Shown piece after piece: positions 8,654 through 17,489 of a DNA stretch of 64,000 bases. Below the pieces are notes generated by a model. That model worked only from the letters and a program-made list of their open reading frames with translations, made no database searches and had not been told where the DNA came from. How positions within the stretch are numbered: position 1 is the stretch's first letter; each line of letters opens with the position of its first letter. A program made the translations under genes and the position numbers. The stretch is from DATEPR01 sp963780635 (GTDB lineage: Bacteria > Actinomycetota > Actinomycetes > Mycobacteriales > Pseudonocardiaceae): assembly GCA_963780635.1 (NCBI GenBank), contig CAWACW010000012.1:620001-684000 (forward strand), in the 5' to 3' direction.

Positions 8654-10265
8654 TCAGGCCGCCGCCGCTGCCGCGCTCCAGAACGCGCAGTGGTGCTCGG
8701 CGGCGAAATTCGTCTCGACGGTGGGGGTCGGCAACACGAGGGACTGCGTCCGCGTGGTGCCATTGGTGAACCGCGACCAGAACGGCGTGCCGACGGCCGT
8801 CGGGTCGCCGGTCGCGGCGAAATGCGTCCAGTAGCGCTGCATGCTGCCTGCCAACCGCAACTGGTTCGCGTTCAACCCGGCCGGGGACGGTGCCGCCGCC
8901 GTGTTGAACACGTAGGGCAGTTCGGACGCGTGCGCCGCGCCGTAGGGGAAACTGACCGGTGGCAGGAACGGCTCGGGTGCGGTCTCGTCGTTGAACTCGT
9001 ACGAGAACGTCGGGACGAACCGGGACACCGACTGGTCGATGGCGAACGCGTTGCAGGCGAAGATCGCGTCCGTGCCGACGGCGCCGAGCGCGACCGCGGG
9101 ACTGGAGAACGCGCTCAACGGGTACTGCGAGGCGATCACGGCTGCCGCCGCTGCCGGGACGCCGAGCGTTGCCGAGATCATGGCCTGGTAGTCGGCCGCG
9201 GTGACGGGCGCGCCTTCCAGTTCACTCTCGGCGACGAACAGCCGCCACTCGTCGTGGTTGGTGCCGTTGACGATCGGCACCCGGTTGAACAGTCCGGTGG
9301 CGAATGCCGACGTGAGTGTTCTCGTGAGTACCTGACCGTCCACGTCCGGCGTGTAGCCGCTCGCGGTCTCGTCGGCCAGGATCGTGGACACCGGTAGCGT
9401 GCGCAGGCACGCCGCGGTCTGGTCGGCGCAGCCTGCCTTGGTCGCGAACGCCTCGCCGGACGCTTCGGCGCCCGCCAGCGACGTCTGCGTCGGGTTGTAG
9501 CTGCCGCTCTCCACAATGGCCTTGCTGAACAAGCCGTGCGCACTCGGCGACGCGACCTGCGACAGCACACTCAGGCCACCGGCCGACTCACCGAAGATCG
9601 TGACGTCGTGCTTGTTCGCCGCCGAACTGGCCGATGTTGGACTGCACCCAGCGCAGTGCGGCCTGCTGGTCCATCAGTCCGTAGTCGCCGGACGCGCCGC
9701 CGGGCCTGCCGGCCAGTGCCGGGTGCGCGAGGAAGCCGAGCGCGCCCAGCCGGTAGTTGATGGTGACGACGATGGCACCGTCACGCACCAGGTTCGTCGG
9801 GTCGTAGTCGTCGCTCTCCCCGGTCACCAGCGCGCCGCCGTGGATCCACACCATGACGGGCAGCGGGCGGCCGGACTTCATCGAGGCGGGAGCGAAGACG
9901 TTGAGGTACAGGCAGTCCTCGGAGGCACTGCCCTTGCCGAACGGGCTCGCGGGCTGGGCGCAGTGGGGCGCGAACGCCGTCGCGGCGCGGACACCCCGCC
10001 ACCGGGCAGCCGGTTGCGGCGGCCGCCACCGCAGCGCGCCGACCGGTGGTGCCGCGTAGGGGATGCCGAGGAACTCGTCGGTGTTCGCACCTGCGACGCC
10101 TCTGACGGCGCCACCTGCCGTGCTGACGACCGGTGCGCCGGGGGAGCCGTCATGCTGCCCGGCGACCGCACCGGTCGTCGTCGCACCGGTCAGCACGGTG
10201 GCCAGAGCGACGGCGCCCACGACCAGTCGGCCCGGTGTCCACCGCCGTTTCCTGTCACGTGACAT
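8654..10265 (-). pseudogene. Secreted type B carboxylesterase, broken by one frameshift
   Basis: Two overlapping minus-strand frames together make one carboxylesterase/lipase of about 530 residues. The N-terminal part starts at the ATG at 10265, with AAGGAG upstream, and has a signal peptide of about 35 residues with the hydrophobic core LVVGAVALATVL. It then shows EDCLYLNVF and WIHGGA. It loses frame just after IGQFGG, near 9614-9617. The other frame resumes exactly there with KHDVTIFGESAGGLS, which carries the catalytic serine. Removing one base from GAAC gives the family sequence FGGDKHDVTIFGESAGG. Either the strain has lost this esterase or the read has a single-base error. The rest of the protein is intact to 8654. 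Confidence 0.85.
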
Positions 10266-10417
10266 CGATGTCTCCTTCCAGGAGGCTCCCAGCGTCGCAG
10301 CACGGGCAGCCGATGAGAAGAGAAATCCGAACAGTGTTCGGTATCAAATTCGACCAAGCGTCGCCGTTTCGGACAACAGGTAGCGGAAGACCGCTCTCGG
10401 TCCCGAACGTGGTTCGG

Positions 10418-10798
10418 TCAGTCGCGGTACTCGGCGGCGAGGCGCCTCGGCGCGCGCAGCAGCCACGCCTCGGTGACCAGCTCGGTCAGCTCGGATACCT
10501 CGATACGGTCCAGCCGGACCAGGACGGCGGGGTACCCGTCGAAATGCGGCGTGGTGAAGTAGACGGCCGGGTCGTCGGCGATCAAGGCTTCCTTGACGCC
10601 GACATCGGCCACCCGCACGCCCAGGATCGGCCCGTCCGGGGCGTCGGCACCCAGCGCTTCGAGGTCACCGCGACGCAGCGGCCGCTCCCACACGAAGCCC
10701 TTGTCCCGCACCCGCCAGGCGGGTGTGCCGTGCGAGTCCCGCTCGCTCGTCGCGGGCAGCGCGAGTGCGATCCGCCGCACGTCGTCCCAGGTCGCCAC
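10418..10798 (-). CDS. MmcQ/YjbR family protein
   Basis: This small protein of 126 residues from the GTG at 10798 matches the MmcQ/YjbR family, which has a CyaY-like fold and is common in actinomycetes. Members have been called DNA-binding, but the cellular role is poorly defined. Recognisable parts are the opening VATWDDVRRIALALP, then HGTPAWRVRDKGFVW in the first strand pair, and FDGYPAVLVRL with VTEAWLLRAPRRLA at the end. A TTG three codons upstream is possible, but the family usually starts at ATWDDV. It is flanked by the esterase remnant and a broken membrane protein gene, with no clear operon. Confidence 0.75.
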   Translation of the reverse strand: MATWDDVRRIALALPATSERDSHGTPAWRVRDKGFVWERPLRRGDLEALGADAPDGPILGVRVADVGVKEALIADDPAVYFTTPHFDGYPAVLVRLDRIEVSELTELVTEAWLLRAPRRLAAEYRD

Positions 10799-10838
10799 CC
10801 GCGACAACGTACCGGCCGGGTCGCGCTCCCGCGATCGG

Positions 10839-11449
10839 TCAGGCCGCGTGCGCCAGGAAGAAGGCCACGATGACGGCCACGGTCATGGCCAGCACGAGCC
10901 ACGCGGGCACCTGCCGCACCCACCACGGAGCCTTCGCCGAACCCCGGCGCCGCCGCTGGATCAGCGCACCGACGTAACAGACGTCCACCTCCCGGCCAGC
11001 AGGGCGATGCCGAGCAGGGCGGCCGTGTGGAGCACGGGTTTCTTCCCGGTGATCGACGCCGTGTGGTTGTCGCTGTGCAGCCGCGCCGGGGTCCTGGCGG
11101 CCTGCTCCCCGTTGCCGTTCTCCACGACGACGCCGGTGATGACGGCGAAGCCGTCGGCCGTCGTGAAGTCGGCAGCGCACCCGGTATGGGCGTCGCGGCC
11201 GGTCCCGATCACGCGGCAGTGCACCGGTCCCACCGTGCCCGCGACGCCGGCGTGGCCGCTGCGGTAGGTCAGCTGGACGACTTCGTAGCCGCCGATACCG
11301 ACGGTCGCCGCCAACAGCGCCACGATGAACACGAAACTGCACATGACGTCCCGCTGCCGCTCCGCACGCCACATTCGCAGCATTCTCAGCGGTACGGACG
11401 CGTCATCGGCGTACGAATAGCCGGACCGCGGGCGGTCAGGTCCCTTCAT
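10839..11449 (-). pseudogene. Small membrane protein, apparently frameshifted
   Basis: From the ATG at 11449 (GGGGAG upstream) one frame encodes a basic N-terminus, a transmembrane helix (CSFVFIVALLAATVGI), a soluble middle and a second hydrophobic segment (HTAALLGIALLAG), then stops at 10961. From about 10990 a neighbouring frame with strongly GC-biased third positions continues with EVDVCYVGALIQRRRRGSAK and a final helix (VPAWLVLAMTVAVIVAFF) to 10839. I infer one protein of about 200 residues with three membrane segments and a one-base shift near 10988-10993. The family is not recognised. Two separate overlapping genes are the alternative, but the second frame has no good start near 10990. 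Confidence 0.55.
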
Positions 11450-11657
11450 GGCTCCCCCGGAGATCGTGCTCGCGGCCGGCGATTGGTCGCGCCGAGGGCC
11501 GCCGCCGTGCGGGCCGCGACCGAGGCCACCACGGCACGAGCGATACCGGCGCCATCCGTCCCCCAGAACCGGCTCCGTGGCAACGATGCCACGCTCCAGC
11601 GGCTCGATCCGTCACTCGTCGCGAAATCCGCCGGACACCGTCACGGCCCATCGCCGG

Positions 11658-12347
11658 CTAGACGACGTGCTTGCGTTCCTCGAAGCGGCGGGCGGCGCGC
11701 AGGATGCGGGCGCCCGCGGACGGACGGCCGCTGGGCAACTCGGCCACGGCGTGGCGTTCCGGCAGGCACACCCAGCCCGGGTAGTGCGCGCCGCCGACCA
11801 CCACGTCGGTGACGGGTGTGAACATGCGCTCGTCGATGCCGTCGTAGCCGTGCCGCACGATGGAGCGGTAGATCAGCTCGGAGACCACCAGCAGCAATGG
11901 CGCGGTGGACAGCTTGAACGCCTGCTTGACCTCCGGCGCGTCCAGCAGCCGGAATGCCACGTCCAGCGCCTCGCCGAAGGGGCCCTGCGCGTCGGCGTGG
12001 ACCTCGCCCGCGTGCAACACGGCCCGCAACCGCAGCCGTCTGCCCGGGTGGCGCCGGTCGTCGTCGACCAGCAGTTCGGACAGCATCGGCACCACGTTGG
12101 ACAGCAGCACCGTCTTGGGCACCTCGTCCACGGGCCGGACCAACGCCAGAATGCCGTCGCCGCGGTCCACGAACGGGTCACGGTAGCTGTCCGTGATCCC
12201 GTTGGCCTGCAGGCTCTCCTCGACCAGCTGGTACATGGCGTCGCGGAGTTCGGCCTTCACGGAGTTCGTCCGGGTCGTCGACCCCTCGATGTCCACCGCG
12301 AAGATCGTCCTGTGGTGCGGTGGGCCTGCTTGAAGCCCGGTCGTCAC
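11658..12347 (-). CDS. Class III nucleotidyl cyclase-like protein
   Basis: This 229-residue protein looks like a stand-alone class III cyclase domain. FAVDIEGST near the N-terminus supplies the first metal aspartate (D19), and the turn DRGDGILALV the second (D64). LRAVLHAGEVH and GEALDVAFRLLD follow in family order. The arginine of the transition-state pair is present (about R133), but the expected asparagine position is aspartate (D129). It may make a cyclic nucleotide, perhaps of unusual base, or only bind nucleotide. The family is widespread in actinomycetes without assigned function. The start is the GTG at 12347. No dedicated effector is obvious; the nearest gene downstream is the frameshifted membrane protein. 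Confidence 0.6.
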   Translation of the reverse strand: MTTGLQAGPPHHRTIFAVDIEGSTTRTNSVKAELRDAMYQLVEESLQANGITDSYRDPFVDRGDGILALVRPVDEVPKTVLLSNVVPMLSELLVDDDRRHPGRRLRLRAVLHAGEVHADAQGPFGEALDVAFRLLDAPEVKQAFKLSTAPLLLVVSELIYRSIVRHGYDGIDERMFTPVTDVVVGGAHYPGWVCLPERHAVAELPSGRPSAGARILRAARRFEERKHVV

Positions 12348-12437
12348 CAGCGCTCTCCCCTCGTACTGGCAGTAACTCTCACGATCGAGAACCGGCCGTA
12401 GTGAACCGCACGAGGCCGACGCCTGTCATCCGTGTTG

Positions 12438-13382
12438 TCACGGTGCGCGGAGCAGTCGCGCTACGTCCCTCGCGCAACCCCACGAGAGTGTCACGCCCAT
12501 GCCACCGTGACCGTAGTTGTGCACCCATCGGGTGCCGTTGCACTGGTCGTCGGCGAGCCGGACCTCCGGTCGGGTCGGCCGCAACCCGACCAGGTGAGCG
12601 AGCACCGGCGCGTCGGCGAGCCGTGGTTCTACGGCCGCACACCGCTCGACGATCTGCTCGGCGATCACCGGATCGGGTGTCAGGTTCCAGTCGTCGGCCC
12701 CGGCGACGCCACCGAGGACGACTCGGTCCCCGTGCGGAAAGAAGCTCACCCATTCCGCGGCGGGTGTCTCCTCGACGAAGAACTCGTCGATCCCCGGGTT
12801 CGCGACGACGACGTGCTGCCCGCGCACCGGTCGCACCGCCGCGTCGGGCACGAGGTCGCGCGCTCCGACGCCGGTGCAGTTGACCGCGAGCGGAGCCGTC
12901 ACGTCGGCCAGCGTCCGCACCACGCCCGGCGTCACCACACCGCCGGCGGCGGCGAGCCGGTCGGTCAGCAGGCCGAGGTAGGTGGGCATGTCCACCAGCG
13001 GCACGGTCAGCCAGTGGCCGTCGCGGAACCCGGCCGGCAGTTCGTCCGGAGCGCAGCGGCGGACCGACCGCGCCAGCTCTGGCACCGGTGGCGCGACCGG
13101 TTCGCGGCTGGCCTCCCTGCCGCGGGTGAAATGGACGCCGGAAGCGGGATCGTCGGCGAGGGTGGTGAGTTCGGCGAACGTGACGGCGCTCCAGGCCGCG
13201 ATCAGGTCGGCGGGCTCGGAGACACCAGGTCCCTTGCCCCACATGGCACCCGCGACCGCCGAGGTCGTCTCCAGGGGCGATTTCGCCGTCACCACCCGCA
13301 CTCGCAGGCCGGCTTCGGCAAGGCACACAGCTGTGGTCAACCCGATCACGCCGGCGCCGACGACCACCACGTCGTCAGTCAT
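12438..13382 (-). CDS. D-amino-acid oxidase family FAD enzyme
   Basis: This 314-residue flavoenzyme has the ADP-binding motif VVGAGVIGLTTA at the very N-terminus and the D-amino-acid oxidase signature VHNYGHGGMGVTLSWG near the C-terminus. That places it in the DAAO/D-aspartate oxidase group, which oxidises D-amino acids to keto acids with release of ammonia and hydrogen peroxide. Length and layout are normal. Its ATG at 13382 overlaps the stop of the LysE-type exporter gene by eight bases, so the two are made from one message. The pairing suggests handling of an amino acid or its toxic analogue, which is inference. Confidence 0.85.
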   Translation of the reverse strand: MTDDVVVVGAGVIGLTTAVCLAEAGLRVRVVTAKSPLETTSAVAGAMWGKGPGVSEPADLIAAWSAVTFAELTTLADDPASGVHFTRGREASREPVAPPVPELARSVRRCAPDELPAGFRDGHWLTVPLVDMPTYLGLLTDRLAAAGGVVTPGVVRTLADVTAPLAVNCTGVGARDLVPDAAVRPVRGQHVVVANPGIDEFFVEETPAAEWVSFFPHGDRVVLGGVAGADDWNLTPDPVIAEQIVERCAAVEPRLADAPVLAHLVGLRPTRPEVRLADDQCNGTRWVHNYGHGGMGVTLSWGCARDVARLLRAP

Positions 13383-14013
13383 GGCGACCAGTCACAGCCA
13401 CTGAAATGCCCAGCCCGATCATCGACAGCCCACCGATGCGGCCCAGCACGGCCAGCCGGCGCGGGCCTGCGGACAACCACTCCCGGGCCTGCCCGGCCGC
13501 GAGTCCCCAGCACGAGTCCGTAACGGACCCGATGGCCACCGGCACGATCGCCAGCAGGAGCATCTGCAGCGGCACCGATCCGGCCGCACGGTCGACGAAC
13601 TGGGGCAGGATCGCGCCGAAGATGATGAAGGTCTTGGGGTTGGTCACCCCGACCAGCACGCCGGTCCGCACGATCCGCCACCACGGCTGTGGCACCGGTG
13701 CGGGTTCGCCGGTGCCCGGCAGCGCGGTGCCCTGCCGCAGCGCGCGGATGCCCAGCCAGATCAGATACGCGGCACCGAGCAGCTTGATCGTCTGGAAGAG
13801 CAGGTCGGACCGCTGCAGGAACGGTCCGAGTCCGACGGAAACGCACACCGCGGCCAGGTAGCTGCCGGCGCTGTTGCCCACCATGCTCAACAGCGCCGTA
13901 CGCCGCCCGTAGCTCAGCGCCCGCCCGACGATGAACAGGACGCTGGGGCCGGGCACCACGATGAGGACCACGCAGGCGAGCCCCAGCCCGATGAGCTGAC
14001 CAGAGGAGACCAC
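13375..14013 (-). CDS. LysE/RhtB family amino-acid exporter
   Basis: This 212-residue integral membrane protein has about six hydrophobic segments and the family motif IVVPGPSVLFIVGRALSYGR in the first loop, then GNSAGSYLAAV and GVTNPKTFIIFGAILPQF. LysE/RhtB proteins export basic or neutral amino acids and related compounds. The GTG at 14013 is the most likely start; no strong ribosome site is visible. It is the first gene of a two-gene unit with the D-amino-acid oxidase. The unit lies 70 bases downstream of the DNA-repair operon, on the same strand, so some read-through is possible. Confidence 0.85.
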   Translation of the reverse strand: MVSSGQLIGLGLACVVLIVVPGPSVLFIVGRALSYGRRTALLSMVGNSAGSYLAAVCVSVGLGPFLQRSDLLFQTIKLLGAAYLIWLGIRALRQGTALPGTGEPAPVPQPWWRIVRTGVLVGVTNPKTFIIFGAILPQFVDRAAGSVPLQMLLLAIVPVAIGSVTDSCWGLAAGQAREWLSAGPRRLAVLGRIGGLSMIGLGISVAVTGRHD

Positions 14014-14083
14014 ACAGGAACGCTACAACGATCAGCCGCCGGCGTAACCGGTGACGCAGGTCGCACGACTGGACAAAAACTGA

Positions 14084-15037
14084 TCACGCCCGCCGGGATG
14101 CCGCCCGCAGCGACCGGTACAGCAGCGCCGCGTCGCCCAGCCGGTGGCGCAGCTGCCGTTCCAGACCACCGATCGGCACCAGGTTCTGCGGTGCCCTCGG
14201 GTCCTTGTGCGGCGTGCTCGCCAGCGCCGGCAGCAGGGTGGTCGTCACGTCGGCCAGCGCGATCACGTCGGCCAGCGGCAGATCACGGGAGCACTCCAGC
14301 CGCACCACGGCCGACCACGGCAGTTCCGCACCGCCAGGCAGCCGCACGTACCAGGAGTGCCGCTCCCACTGGGTGCCCACGGCGAACACCGGGCTGCGCT
14401 CGCCCGCCACCAGCGCCGCTACGACCTCGGCCTGCTCCGGCTCCAGGTACGGCTTCTGGTGCGTCTTCACGTATCCGACCGTGCGCGGCAGATGGGTGCG
14501 GCCACGCAGTGGACCGTCCACCACGAGCAGATCGTCGGTCGTGTTGCGCTCGCGCCACTGCGCGGACAGCTCGGCTTCCAGCTCGGCGAGTCGCGCCTGG
14601 ACGCCTGCCATCAGGCCCTCGGGTCCCGGCTTGGTGAGCCGGGCCGTGTACTTGGCGTGCGATGTGGTCAGGTCGGCCGCCGTCTCGACGGGCGAGTAGA
14701 GGCTGCGGTCCAGCTTGACGTCGACCACGCGGGCCTCGCCGTCGCAGCACACCAGACCGGCGGCCAGCGACGCGACCAGGCCGGGCACGGGTTGCGGGTC
14801 GTTGCCGTGCACCCACAGATGGGCGTCGATCCGCCGGACACCGTCGAGGAACAGCACCGTCGCGGGCAGCGCGACGGACCGGTCCGGCGTGACGGGCCGC
14901 CACTGGCTTTTCGGCAGCTCGACGTATTCGAGTTTCGCCTCGGACCGGCCGCTGCTCAGGTCGTCCCCCACGGCGACGCCGTAGCTGGGGTCCCACGGGT
15001 CGACCGTGTACGCGGTGGATGTGAGTAGCGCTGTCAC
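14084..15037 (-). CDS. NurA-like nuclease of the HerA/SbcDC operon
   Basis: This protein of 317 residues shows features of the NurA fold: an LFLDGVRRIDAHLWV strand with the DG(x)RR metal-site pattern, LLVVDGPLRGR, then GYVKTHQKPYL and a late acidic stretch SRDLPLADVIALAD. NurA is a 5'-3' single- and double-strand nuclease that works inside a HerA translocase ring to resect DNA ends. I start it at the GTG at 15037, which leaves ten bases after the SbcC stop; an upstream start would overlap that gene. It is the last of four same-strand genes with HerA-like ATPase, SbcD and SbcC, and that context is the strongest support for the call. Similarity is by eye and moderate. Confidence 0.65.
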   Translation of the reverse strand: MTALLTSTAYTVDPWDPSYGVAVGDDLSSGRSEAKLEYVELPKSQWRPVTPDRSVALPATVLFLDGVRRIDAHLWVHGNDPQPVPGLVASLAAGLVCCDGEARVVDVKLDRSLYSPVETAADLTTSHAKYTARLTKPGPEGLMAGVQARLAELEAELSAQWRERNTTDDLLVVDGPLRGRTHLPRTVGYVKTHQKPYLEPEQAEVVAALVAGERSPVFAVGTQWERHSWYVRLPGGAELPWSAVVRLECSRDLPLADVIALADVTTTLLPALASTPHKDPRAPQNLVPIGGLERQLRHRLGDAALLYRSLRAASRRA

Positions 15038-15047
15038 TGCGACACCA

Positions 15048-17489
15048 TCACACGTCGATCCGGCGGACACTGGACGACGCGCCCTGGCGGCGCACCGCGA
15101 ACTGCACTGGGACCCGCTCGGCGAGCGCGGGCACGTGCGTCACGATGCCCACCATCCGGTCGGTCTCCTGCGCCAGCCGCTCCAGCGTGACGGCGACCGT
15201 GTCCAGTGTGGTCTCGTCCAACGTGCCGAAACCCTCGTCCAGGAACATCGAGTTCAGATCCCGCTTGCCGCCGGACAGGCCCACGACCTGCCGGGACAGT
15301 GCGAGCGCCAGCGCCAGCGACGCCTGGAACGTCTCGCCGCCGGACAGCGTGTTCACCGGGCGGTGCGTGCCTGCGTCGTTGTGGTCGACCACCACCAGGT
15401 CGTTGCGCTCACCGCGGAACAGCTCGTACTGCCCGCCGGAGAGCTGCAACAGCGTCTGGGACGCCTCCAGCACCAGCGAGTCCAGCGCCTCCGTGCACAG
15501 CCACGCCTCGAACTGGTTGGACCGCAGCAGCTGGCCGAGCAGATCGGCGACCTCCTGGTCGTGCCGGTAGCCCGCGATCTCCTTGTCCAGTTCGGCCGCG
15601 GCGGCCTGCCGGGCGAGCAGATCGGCGACGTCCCGGTCGGCTCTGGCCCGGTGGCCTGCCAGCTCGACCGGGGCCTTGTCCGGCTGGGCCACCACGTCGA
15701 CGCCGTGCTCGCGGAGCCGGGCGACCAACCCGGCCGACTCGGCCTTGCCCTGCTCACGCAACTGGGTCTCGGCCGTGTCCAACCCTGCCGCCCGCTCGGC
15801 CAGCTCGTCGCGCCGCGCCGTGCCCCAGTCGACCAGCTGCCGCCACGCGACCGCGAGATCCGTGCCGTCCACTGGCGGCGCGGACAGCGCGACGAACCGG
15901 TCGCGGCCGGCCCGCAGGTCGGCCCAGGCCCGCTGTTCGGTCTCGGCGAGCGCGGCCCGCTGCTTGGTGGCCCGGTCCATCGCGGTGCGCGCGGTCCTGG
16001 CCGCTGTCCTGGCCTTCGCCAGTGCGGCGTCGGCGACCTCGCGGCGGGTGATGGCCTCGGCCAGCGCGGCCGGATCCGGCGCACCGTCCAACTGGGCCCT
16101 CGACTCGGTGAGTCGCTGTTGCGCCGACTCGACCGCGGTTCGCGCGACGGCGGCCCGCTTCGCCGCCTCCGCGTGTTGCCTGGTGGCCGCCGTGAGTGCT
16201 GCGCGTGCGGTGGTCACGGCCGCACGGGCGGCGTCCACGTCGACGGCGAGATCGTGGTGTGGCAGCGTGCCGACGACCTGCCGGCACACCGGACACGGGT
16301 CGCCCTCGTGCAGGTCGGCGGCCAGCGCGGCGGCGCGGTGCTCGCGGTCGATCTCGGTCGCGCGGGCCTCGGCGCCGGCCACGGCCTGCTCGGCGTGGGC
16401 TGTCGCCGTGCCGAGCCGTTCTTCCTCGGTGGCCGCGGTGGTGGCCGCATCGGTCCGGGTGACCAGTTCGGCGCGCAGCGCGGCGGCCCGTTCGTGGCCG
16501 TCTCGCCACGCGGTCAGCACGGCCGGCTGCGTCAGGTCGGCGCACTCGCGTTCGGCTTCGGTCTCGGCGGTCTCGGCGCGGTTGCGTTCGGTGTCCCGGG
16601 TCGTCACCTCGCCGTCGGCCTCGGCGAGCCGGGCGGCCAGTTCCGGCACGCCCGCCGGGATCCGGAGATCGCCAAGGGCGGCCAGTTGCTCGCGTGCCTC
16701 CCGGGCCTTGGCGTTCGCCTCCGTCCACTGCTCGCGCAGTGTCAGCATCGCGGCGATGGCCTCGTCCACCGGGATGACCAGTTCGGCCAGGGCCTCGACT
16801 CGATGCTTCGCCGTGGCCACGTCCTCGTCGGTGACCGCTGCGGTCTTGGTGAGGCGACCCTGGGCCGCGGCCAGCTTGCCCGCGGCCGACTTGCCGCGTT
16901 CCCTGGCGCGCTGGCCGACCTGCTCGTAGACGGCGTAGGCGAGCAGCTCGATCAGCAAGTCCTGCCGGTCGGCCGGTTTGGCCTGCAGGAACTCGGCGAA
17001 CCGGCCCTGCGGCAGCAGCACGCACTGCGTGAAGTGCTCGTAGCCGATGCCCAGCAGCTCGGTGACGCCCGCCGTCACGCCGTCCGGCCCCTCGGCCACG
17101 GACTCGACGACGGCCTCCAGCACCTTGGTGAGGTCGGCGTCGGCAGGCACGTCGGCGGCCAGCCGGTCCAGCCGGGCCTCCTTGGTGTGCACCTGTCCCC
17201 TGGCGTCGCGGCGCAGCTGGCGGGCAGCGGCGTAACGGCCACCCGCCGCCTCGAACACCACACACACCCGACACTCCGCCGTGGACGGTGCGAGCGCGTT
17301 GCGGATCACGTTCCCCTTACCCCACCTGGGCACCGTGCCGTAGAGGGCGAAGCACAACGCATCGATGATCGTGCTCTTGCCCGAGCCGGTCGGGCCGGTC
17401 AGCACGAAGAAGTCCACATCGGACAGATCGAGTTCGGTCTGGTCGCGGTAGCTGCCGAACCCGTCGATGAGCAGTCGCAGCGGACGCAT
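15048..17489 (-). CDS. sbcC: SbcC/Rad50-like SMC exonuclease subunit
   Basis: This 813-residue protein has the layout of SbcC/Rad50. Walker A GPTGSGKST lies at residues 32-40. Two long alanine/glutamate-rich coiled-coil arms flank a zinc-hook motif CPVC at 399-402. The ABC signature LSGGE lies at about 715 and Walker B FLDEGFG at about 749-755. It pairs with SbcD to open hairpins and remove blocks from DNA ends. At 813 residues it is shorter than the E. coli protein, mainly through shorter coils. Its ATG at 17489 shares a base with the SbcD stop (TGATG), a clear sign of coupling. Confidence 0.92.
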   Translation of the reverse strand: MRPLRLLIDGFGSYRDQTELDLSDVDFFVLTGPTGSGKSTIIDALCFALYGTVPRWGKGNVIRNALAPSTAECRVCVVFEAAGGRYAAARQLRRDARGQVHTKEARLDRLAADVPADADLTKVLEAVVESVAEGPDGVTAGVTELLGIGYEHFTQCVLLPQGRFAEFLQAKPADRQDLLIELLAYAVYEQVGQRARERGKSAAGKLAAAQGRLTKTAAVTDEDVATAKHRVEALAELVIPVDEAIAAMLTLREQWTEANAKAREAREQLAALGDLRIPAGVPELAARLAEADGEVTTRDTERNRAETAETEAERECADLTQPAVLTAWRDGHERAAALRAELVTRTDAATTAATEEERLGTATAHAEQAVAGAEARATEIDREHRAAALAADLHEGDPCPVCRQVVGTLPHHDLAVDVDAARAAVTTARAALTAATRQHAEAAKRAAVARTAVESAQQRLTESRAQLDGAPDPAALAEAITRREVADAALAKARTAARTARTAMDRATKQRAALAETEQRAWADLRAGRDRFVALSAPPVDGTDLAVAWRQLVDWGTARRDELAERAAGLDTAETQLREQGKAESAGLVARLREHGVDVVAQPDKAPVELAGHRARADRDVADLLARQAAAAELDKEIAGYRHDQEVADLLGQLLRSNQFEAWLCTEALDSLVLEASQTLLQLSGGQYELFRGERNDLVVVDHNDAGTHRPVNTLSGGETFQASLALALALSRQVVGLSGGKRDLNSMFLDEGFGTLDETTLDTVAVTLERLAQETDRMVGIVTHVPALAERVPVQFAVRRQGASSSVRRIDV

